32,465 nt of DNA, taken from positions 1-32,465 of IMG/VR virus record IMGVR_UViG_3300036845_000375; one strand, written 5' to 3'. Below the pieces are notes generated by a model, which was not told the origin of the DNA, did no database searches, and worked only from the letters and a program-made list of their open reading frames with translations. This DNA is from a virus. The position numbers and the translations under genes were made by a program. Positions 27,705-32,465 of the stretch are shown piece after piece (position 1 is the first letter of the stretch; the number at the start of each line of letters is the position of its first letter).

Positions 27705-28769
27705 TCAGCCAAAAGTTATGTCACCCAACACTGCCATGTACCCAGGTGCAGGCATCGGCACGTCGCTGGCCACAAGAGCATACGCATTGACGCCAGCAGC
27801 GTTGAGAATGCCTTCGTCCGTCCAGGCGCGATACCACAGCTGACCAGGCGTGGCGCGGACGAGAAACTCATTTATCAAGCTCTGCTGAATTGACGTCCGC
27901 GTCGAAGGAACGTCGCTATCAAGATAAGAAAGCCTAAAGTTCACGGGATACGGAATTGGCGCCTCGACAAAGAAATCCTTAACCGCGACCGGCCGCACAG
28001 TATCGAGGTAGGCCTCGACCGCGGAGATGTCTTCCGGCAACGGGAAACCGTTGTTATCGGCACGCAAATCGTCACACATGAATCTCAAGGTTACAGTGCC
28101 CATGCCCATCTCAAGAGCAGCGCACCAAGCACGCGTCACCCCTGGAACGGCCAGCGCCCAAGCCTCGTAATCCCTGGCCGCGCCACCCATTGGCGGCTGC
28201 CGAATCCGCCGTAGAATCCGCGCGCGAAGCTCGTCGTCGGTCTCCTCGTCGGCGCCCCCGGACATGTCGATCACGGTGACCGAAGTGATGCCCGCAACGC
28301 CCGTGGACATCGCGGTGCCCTGGTCGAGATTACTGACGGAGCCTGGATCGAGCGCCCTGGCAGCAACGGGCGTCGGAGCCGCACTCAGCGTCACGTCGGC
28401 GGTCGTCTCGTACGCGATATTGGCAGCCGCCAGCACCGCACCGGATACGACGACGAGACCATCTTGGCCCGTCATGTTCACGGTTCCCTGAGCCGCCGTC
28501 GCGACCTTGCGGCCGGTCGAACCATCGGCATTCACCAGCCAGATCGTACCGAACCGAGAGAGCCAAACCGTCTCCGCCGTATCGGGCATTATCTGAAGTG
28601 CGAGCCAATCCTCGTATTCAAGCGTAAGAAAACATAGCGCCCCCTGAACGTCCGACATAACGCGGAGCACGCTGTTAGGGACGAGCGCATCGGCGCCGGG
28701 CAAGCTCGCCTGGATAGAATCCCGAACTAGGCCGCGCACAGTCTTTAGGGAAGGCGTTGACCAGGGCAT
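27705..28769 (-). CDS. Baseplate J-like protein (Mu gp47 family, 354 aa)
   Basis: The sequence MPWSTPSLKTVRGLVRDSIQ, PNSVLRVMSDVQGALCFLTL, AETVWLSRFGTIWLV, GGADEETDDELRARILRRIR and WALAVPGVTRAW is typical of Baseplate_J (wedge subunit, T4 gp6 relative). The length fits Mu gp47. It forms the baseplate wedge that holds the tail tube platform together. It is separated from GP46 upstream by a pentamer array, where Mu-like phages usually have almost no gap. Confidence 0.93.
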   Translation of the reverse strand: MPWSTPSLKTVRGLVRDSIQASLPGADALVPNSVLRVMSDVQGALCFLTLEYEDWLALQIMPDTAETVWLSRFGTIWLVNADGSTGRKVATAAQGTVNMTGQDGLVVVSGAVLAAANIAYETTADVTLSAAPTPVAARALDPGSVSNLDQGTAMSTGVAGITSVTVIDMSGGADEETDDELRARILRRIRQPPMGGAARDYEAWALAVPGVTRAWCAALEMGMGTVTLRFMCDDLRADNNGFPLPEDISAVEAYLDTVRPVAVKDFFVEAPIPYPVNFRLSYLDSDVPSTRTSIQQSLINEFLVRATPGQLWYRAWTDEGILNAAGVNAYALVASDVPMPAPGYMAVLGDITFG

Positions 28770-28825
28770 GGATACCTATAAAGTTCAGCGGCCGACTGGG
28801 TCGTGTCCAGGATCGGCAAGACGTA

Positions 28826-28903
28826 AGGCATGGTTAGGCGTGGCAAGGCGCGGCGTGGCAGGGCGTGGCGGGGCCAGGCGAGGCTGGCTTGGCAGAGGAG
28901 CGG
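28826..28903 (+). repeat. GGCNN pentamer array between baseplate genes
   Basis: GGCATGGTTAGGCGTGGCAA and onward is the same pentamer unit. It is G-rich on the + strand, that is, opposite to the transcription of the tail operon. It occupies most of the 159-base gap 28770-28928 between the baseplate J and GP46 genes. Confidence 0.9.
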
Positions 28904-28928
28904 CGATCCACAAAATCGCCGTTCTTTT

Positions 28929-29450
28929 TCATGGATAGTAATTGATCATCGGCACGGTTGGGATTTCGTCCCACAAAATCTGATATCGCAGATCGACCGC
29001 CAGCACGGGACCGCGATAAAGTTGCACCAGCGCGTCAATTCTTTCCTGCCCAACTCGAATCGCCGCGACGTACATCTGCGAGGCGGCCTTCAACTCGATG
29101 AACGGCTGAATTGCCTCGCGGATATATTGCTCGACCCGCGTCACTGTCGCTCCATCCGCTGCTTGCGAGCCGACGATCTTCGATCGCCGCAACAGCCACA
29201 GCCGCGAGCCGATCGGCCAGCCGCCCCAAATCTCCTGAGCGTCGAGATCGCCCCACCAGCCAGCCCGATCGGTCGAATCCGGATCGGGCAGGATGTCGCT
29301 CGCAAGCGCCAGCCGATTGGTGCCGAGCGCGACGATCACTGCCGTAGCGAGCGCCTCGCTCGAATCCAGCGTGCCGTCGCCCAGGAGGACGAAATCGATG
29401 TTGATGTCAGCCGGAAATATCCCGTACTGAACCAGCCTGATATCCGGCAT
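28929..29450 (-). CDS. Phage GP46 family baseplate protein (173 aa)
   Basis: MPDIRLVQYGIFPADINIDF, LGTNRLALASDILPDPDSTD, RAGWWGD and IWGGWPIGSRLWLLRRSKI make this a clear GP46 family member (PF07409). The family has lysozyme-free wedge/hub roles beside the spike in Mu-like baseplates. It is somewhat longer than Mu gp46. It is upstream of the baseplate J gene, as in Mu. The ribosome site is weak. Confidence 0.9.
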   Translation of the reverse strand: MPDIRLVQYGIFPADINIDFVLLGDGTLDSSEALATAVIVALGTNRLALASDILPDPDSTDRAGWWGDLDAQEIWGGWPIGSRLWLLRRSKIVGSQAADGATVTRVEQYIREAIQPFIELKAASQMYVAAIRVGQERIDALVQLYRGPVLAVDLRYQILWDEIPTVPMINYYP

Positions 29451-29459
29451 TTTACTATT

Positions 29460-30419
29460 TTACATCCCCAGCATCGGCATGTTGAAACCAGCCTTGGGGA
29501 GCGGCGTGTAGGCGATGAAGATCAGACCGCCGCTGCCGACACCGCCGACAGTTCCGGAGACGGTGTTGCTGCCAGCGCCGCCGCCGCCGCCGCCATACGA
29601 TCCGCCAGCCCCACCATTTTCGGGATTGCCTGCACCGCTGCCACCGCCACCGCCACCGGAGCCGTGCGACGCGTCGAAGTCCTGCCCGGCTCCGCCAGCA
29701 CCACCGTTCGCTGGGCTGCCGCCATAAGCGCCACCTCCGCCACCGCTGCCGCTGCTTCCTGGACTCCCGGCATTCGTGGCTCCGCCAGCGCCTCCCGCAG
29801 TGCCGTTGCCGGATGCGCCTCCAGCGGCTGCGACGTTTCCACCGGAAGAACCGCCAGCCGTTGACGATGGACCGCCGCTGCCACCTCCGCCGCTGCCAGC
29901 ATATGTGTTGCCAGCAGTGGTACCACCCGCGCGGCCAGCACCAGTCAAGCTCGCGGCACCGCCTCCGCCAGCGCCGCCAAAGCTCGCGTTGAACGCCACA
30001 CCTCCGCCTCCGCCTCCAGAAAACTTTGTCGTGCCGATGCCATTGGCAGCAAGCGCAAGGCCACTACCCCCAGCGCCGGTAGCAGCGCAACCGGCGCCGC
30101 CCTTGGCTGCAACCAACGAAGTCGCGTAGCTGGTGCCACCAAACCAGGAGTCGCCGCCGTTCCCGCCTGCGACGTTGAAAACACCCGCAACGCCGCCGCC
30201 GCCAGCGTTGTAATTGATGATGCTCCCTGGAGTCAGTGTAGCGTTGACGATGCCGCTGCACGCGCCGCCCTCACCACCGCCGCCTGCTTCGGAAGTAGTG
30301 TAACCACCTCCACCACCACCGCCGCCAATAGCCGCGATCTTATTATTCGCGCTATTCCAGTCTGACGGAACCGTCCATGTGCCTGACCCTGTCAGTGCTA
30401 TGTTGACCGGGGTTACCAT
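29460..30419 (-). CDS. Polyglycine-rich tail protein / adhesin (319 aa)
   Basis: The ATG overlaps the stop of the upstream gene. MVTPVNIALTGSGTWTVPSD is a fibre-type N-terminus. From residue 35 to about 300 the chain is dominated by Gly runs (GGGGGGGGY, GGGGSGG, GGAGGAG) and ends with a strand (GLIFIAYTPLPKAGF). This resembles polyglycine-II sandwich adhesins, in which Gly-rich helices pack and the loops bind receptors (known for T-even-like gp38 adhesins). It is rich in Gly with Ala, Ser and Asn, without Pro repeats. Confidence 0.8.
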   Translation of the reverse strand: MVTPVNIALTGSGTWTVPSDWNSANNKIAAIGGGGGGGGYTTSEAGGGGEGGACSGIVNATLTPGSIINYNAGGGGVAGVFNVAGGNGGDSWFGGTSYATSLVAAKGGAGCAATGAGGSGLALAANGIGTTKFSGGGGGGVAFNASFGGAGGGGAASLTGAGRAGGTTAGNTYAGSGGGGSGGPSSTAGGSSGGNVAAAGGASGNGTAGGAGGATNAGSPGSSGSGGGGGAYGGSPANGGAGGAGQDFDASHGSGGGGGGSGAGNPENGGAGGSYGGGGGGAGSNTVSGTVGGVGSGGLIFIAYTPLPKAGFNMPMLGM

Positions 30420-30970
30420 TACTGAAGCGCCTTGATCGTGTAAGTCGAGATGGCGTTGATCCGCCGGATCGAGATGACGAACCTGTTGCCGCTGGTCGTG
30501 GTCAACGCATCCCCGGTGTTGGAGCCGACCGTGTAGCCGAAGAACGTGATGGCACCCGCGCTCGCACTATTAATAACCAAGATATCCATGGCGCAGTCCG
30601 ATGTCGGCGCGTTGATCGTGATCGCGCTGCCGTTCGTGCCAAACTGATAGTTACCGAGAAGCGGATTCGGCGTTAGCGAGCTGGCAATCGTCCCGAGATT
30701 GTTCGGTGCCAGCACAAATCCGCCACTGATGGTCTGCCCGCCAGAGGCAGACAGGGCCTTGCCCCAGGCTCCATTGGCGCGACCATACGTCGAGCCATCG
30801 TGCACCGCGTCAGGAACATAGATAAGGCTGTCACTGCCAAGAGTTGCTAAATTCAATGCATCGGTACTGACGGCACCACCACCGCCGCCTGTCGTTACCC
30901 ACTTTGCTCCATCCCATTTCCAATTATTAAAAACCTGTCCGGTCGTCGGACTATTTGGGAAATCAAGCAT
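30419..30970 (-). CDS. Tail fibre-type protein (183 aa)
   Basis: I start at ATG 30970 because [20 protein letters not shown] is the typical N-terminal strand of phage fibres (FPNSPT-x-GQ...WDG-x-KWV). Beta-rich C-terminal parts follow (ISGGFVLAPNNLGTIASSLT; ITINAPTSDCAMDILVINS). It is short for a fibre, so it may be a tip or adaptor. Its stop overlaps the start of the polyglycine protein. TGATG coupling to the gene upstream. Confidence 0.8.
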   Translation of the reverse strand: MLDFPNSPTTGQVFNNWKWDGAKWVTTGGGGGAVSTDALNLATLGSDSLIYVPDAVHDGSTYGRANGAWGKALSASGGQTISGGFVLAPNNLGTIASSLTPNPLLGNYQFGTNGSAITINAPTSDCAMDILVINSASAGAITFFGYTVGSNTGDALTTTSGNRFVISIRRINAISTYTIKALQ

Positions 30971-31134
30971 CACAGCGCGCTCGGCGGATTTGGCGTATTG
31001 CCCTCGGCGAGCCACGCCTGATATTCCTGCCAATCCTTATTAGCCGGATCGTCAGGAATGGTAGCACCATCGGAATCGCGAATGATGTACGTGTGCACTT
31101 CTCCGGTCAGCGAGTTGATACACTGAGTGTACAT
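30970..31134 (-). CDS. Small tail protein (54 aa)
   Basis: GGAGCTATAATC precedes ATG 31134. [20 protein letters not shown] is followed by [20 protein letters not shown] and [12 protein letters not shown]. The motif IPxDPxNxDxQEYxxWxxxGNTPxP is widespread in small proteins encoded next to phage tail fibres. It is probably an assembly or accessory factor. The longer frame beginning at 31212 overlaps the fibre gene and is rejected. Confidence 0.75.
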   Translation of the reverse strand: MYTQCINSLTGEVHTYIIRDSDGATIPDDPANKDWQEYQAWLAEGNTPNPPSAL

Positions 31135-31136
31135 GA

Positions 31137-32465
31137 TTATAGCTCCGCGCTGGCGGTCCAACTCACTTGGTAAAATCCGCCATTGACTGTAGCATTCGAA
31201 GTAACCGTCCAAGTCAATCCATTAAGCTGGGCGTTGTTGACAGTTGGCAAAGTAGATGGGAAACCACTTGCGTTGTTATAGACGAAGGCTATCGTCGGCG
31301 GCGGAGCACGTTTGGTGACAGCGAACGGCGTATACTTATAGTAAGCAGCCGCGCTAACCGTGTTAATACTAATCATATCGCCAGCCTGAACCTCATAGTA
31401 TCTTTGGCATGCCGCAAGCGTGTCAGCGACGCTCCGAAAGTCGAACGGCGTGGCGACCGAGCCAAGCTCTAGCTGCACGTTGGCGAAGTATATCAACGCC
31501 CCTGAGATCGCCACTAAAGACACAGAGCCACTGGCGCCGACATAGTTTCCGGCCACCCACCCTGATGGAGCCGCGCGATAGCTCGCGCCGCAGCCAAGAT
31601 CAAACCTTACCTCTAGCCCTTTGACGGACACACCGCCGCTTGGCAGCCACGTCCCAGCAGTGTCGCCGGGGATCGTAAGGCTAATTTTCTGCCACCCACC
31701 TCCACCAGTGTATGAGAAAGTGAACACATAACTGCGATTACCACCACCAAACAACGAACCTGAGTATGTCCCATTGTTATTCGCGGCAAACCAGAACGAA
31801 AGCGTGACTGGAGATGCTGAGGAATAGCCGAACTGAAAGTCGGCGATGTTCTGGAATTCAATAGGCTGACTAATCTGGAAAACGTCCGTTGCCGCTGGCG
31901 TAAAAACCGCCGACGTAAATACCGCTATAATTCCGGTGACACCTGTAGGATACGGACCGCTTGATGTCGCCTGCGTCTGTATCTTGCTCGCCTGCGTCAG
32001 ATACAAGGACCAGCGGTCGCAGACGTAGACTGCGCCAGTTGTCGCTGGAACGACCGCCGCAAAGTTGTGGTACTGATCGACGACGAAGTGGCCGTTGATG
32101 ATCCGATTGCGGCCCTGCACAGGCCCAGCAGGGCCTTGCGGCCCTGTCGCTCCTGCCGGACCGGTAGCACCGGCTGGACCAGGAACGCTGTTGGCCGCTA
32201 CCCACTGAGACGAAGTGCCGTCATTGTAGAACAAATAAAGCTGGCCGCCGACACTGTCCCACCACAAAGCGCCGACGTTCGGGCTCGCTGGTGGAGTATC
32301 GCTGATCGTGACCGAACCGCCGCCAATCGGAATGATGCTTGTCGCTAGGCCGCCGCTGTTTCCTTTGCCATACCAAAAAGTATTATCAGTTTCATTGCAG
32401 CAGATTTCGCTCGCAGCCAATGATGCCGGTGGCCCTGCTGCCCCAGAGGCGCGGCGCTTGATGCG
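31137..32465 (-). CDS. Tail fibre / receptor-binding-type protein, 5' end outside window
   Basis: The frame is open to the window edge: before the TTG at 32420 it reads [15 protein letters not shown], the usual N-terminus of phage fibres carrying a (K/R)IKRRASG-x-AG-x-P stretch, so the true start lies beyond 32465. [20 protein letters not shown] and [10 protein letters not shown] continue this N-terminal region. A collagen-like stretch ([20 protein letters not shown]) precedes [19 protein letters not shown]. The C-terminal part ([36 protein letters not shown]) parallels the fibre at 20701. Both end in TASAEL. Confidence 0.87.
   Translation of the reverse strand, partial: RIKRRASGAAGPPASLAASEICCNETDNTFWYGKGNSGGLATSIIPIGGGSVTISDTPPASPNVGALWWDSVGGQLYLFYNDGTSSQWVAANSVPGPAGATGPAGATGPQGPAGPVQGRNRIINGHFVVDQYHNFAAVVPATTGAVYVCDRWSLYLTQASKIQTQATSSGPYPTGVTGIIAVFTSAVFTPAATDVFQISQPIEFQNIADFQFGYSSASPVTLSFWFAANNNGTYSGSLFGGGNRSYVFTFSYTGGGGWQKISLTIPGDTAGTWLPSGGVSVKGLEVRFDLGCGASYRAAPSGWVAGNYVGASGSVSLVAISGALIYFANVQLELGSVATPFDFRSVADTLAACQRYYEVQAGDMISINTVSAAAYYKYTPFAVTKRAPPPTIAFVYNNASGFPSTLPTVNNAQLNGLTWTVTSNATVNGGFYQVSWTASAEL

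Noticed and set aside
28830-29864. Long plus-strand frame (344 codons) opposite GP46 and the polyglycine gene
   Set aside because: It begins in the pentamer array and runs antisense to two clearly recognised tail genes.
20701-32465. Diversity-generating retroelement acting on the fibre tips
   Set aside because: The fibre paralogues differ at their tips, but no reverse transcriptase or template repeat is visible in the window.

Overview
The window looks like part of a tailed-phage genome (free phage or prophage) from an alphaproteobacterial host, probably Hyphomicrobiales / Bradyrhizobium-like. This rests on three things: the high GC content; many tightly packed small phage-type genes; and protein families I associate with rhizobial phages and hosts (a DUF7220-like membrane protein, CPxGW..SGSxC secreted repeats, C-terminal sorting-like tails, a GP46 / baseplate J / DUF2313 tail set). 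No capsid, terminase, integrase or polymerase gene is visible, so this is only part of the genome and lifestyle cannot be decided. The host assignment is inference.

Layout. (1) 1-706 is a degenerate GGCNN pentamer array without credible genes. (2) 0.7-8.4 kb, + strand: a chain of small genes joined by ATGA/GTGA overlaps. It encodes small membrane and secreted proteins, two exported proteins with C-terminal sorting-like tails split by a second pentamer array, zinc-ribbon proteins and a beta-class DNA methyltransferase. It ends at a strong hairpin facing a convergent Pro/Gly-rich gene (8382-8945, minus). (3) 9.07-12.8 kb, + strand: begins with a sigma70-like promoter carrying a palindrome between -35 and -10, then a long leader, then small genes separated by four near-identical 63-bp structured repeats. 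(4) 12.8-20.46 kb, + strand: begins with a second copy of the same promoter whose palindrome has changed symmetrically. It then has a long leader, a 16-codon leader ORF and a MoxR-type ATPase / helical protein / HExxH-VWA protein module, followed by small coiled-coil, membrane, pentapeptide-repeat, zinc-ribbon and HTH proteins. (5) 20.45-32.46 kb, minus strand: a tail operon with Mu-like baseplate genes (GP46, baseplate J, DUF2313) flanked on both sides by fibre-type genes. These include collagen-like, polyglycine, beta-helix and S74-chaperone proteins and two paralogous receptor-binding-type fibres. A small membrane protein (holin candidate) with no canonical start codon lies at its 3' end.

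The signals I find most unusual are non-coding. There are five pentamer arrays in both orientations, one of them inside a coding sequence. There is a duplicated promoter with covarying operator arms, a four-copy 63-bp structured repeat, and a recurrent GGAGTCA Shine-Dalgarno motif restricted to regions 3 and 4. A family of GC-rich hairpins sits just after stop codons. The MoxR/VWA triad is the most interesting protein system. No database search was possible, so family names are pattern recognition.
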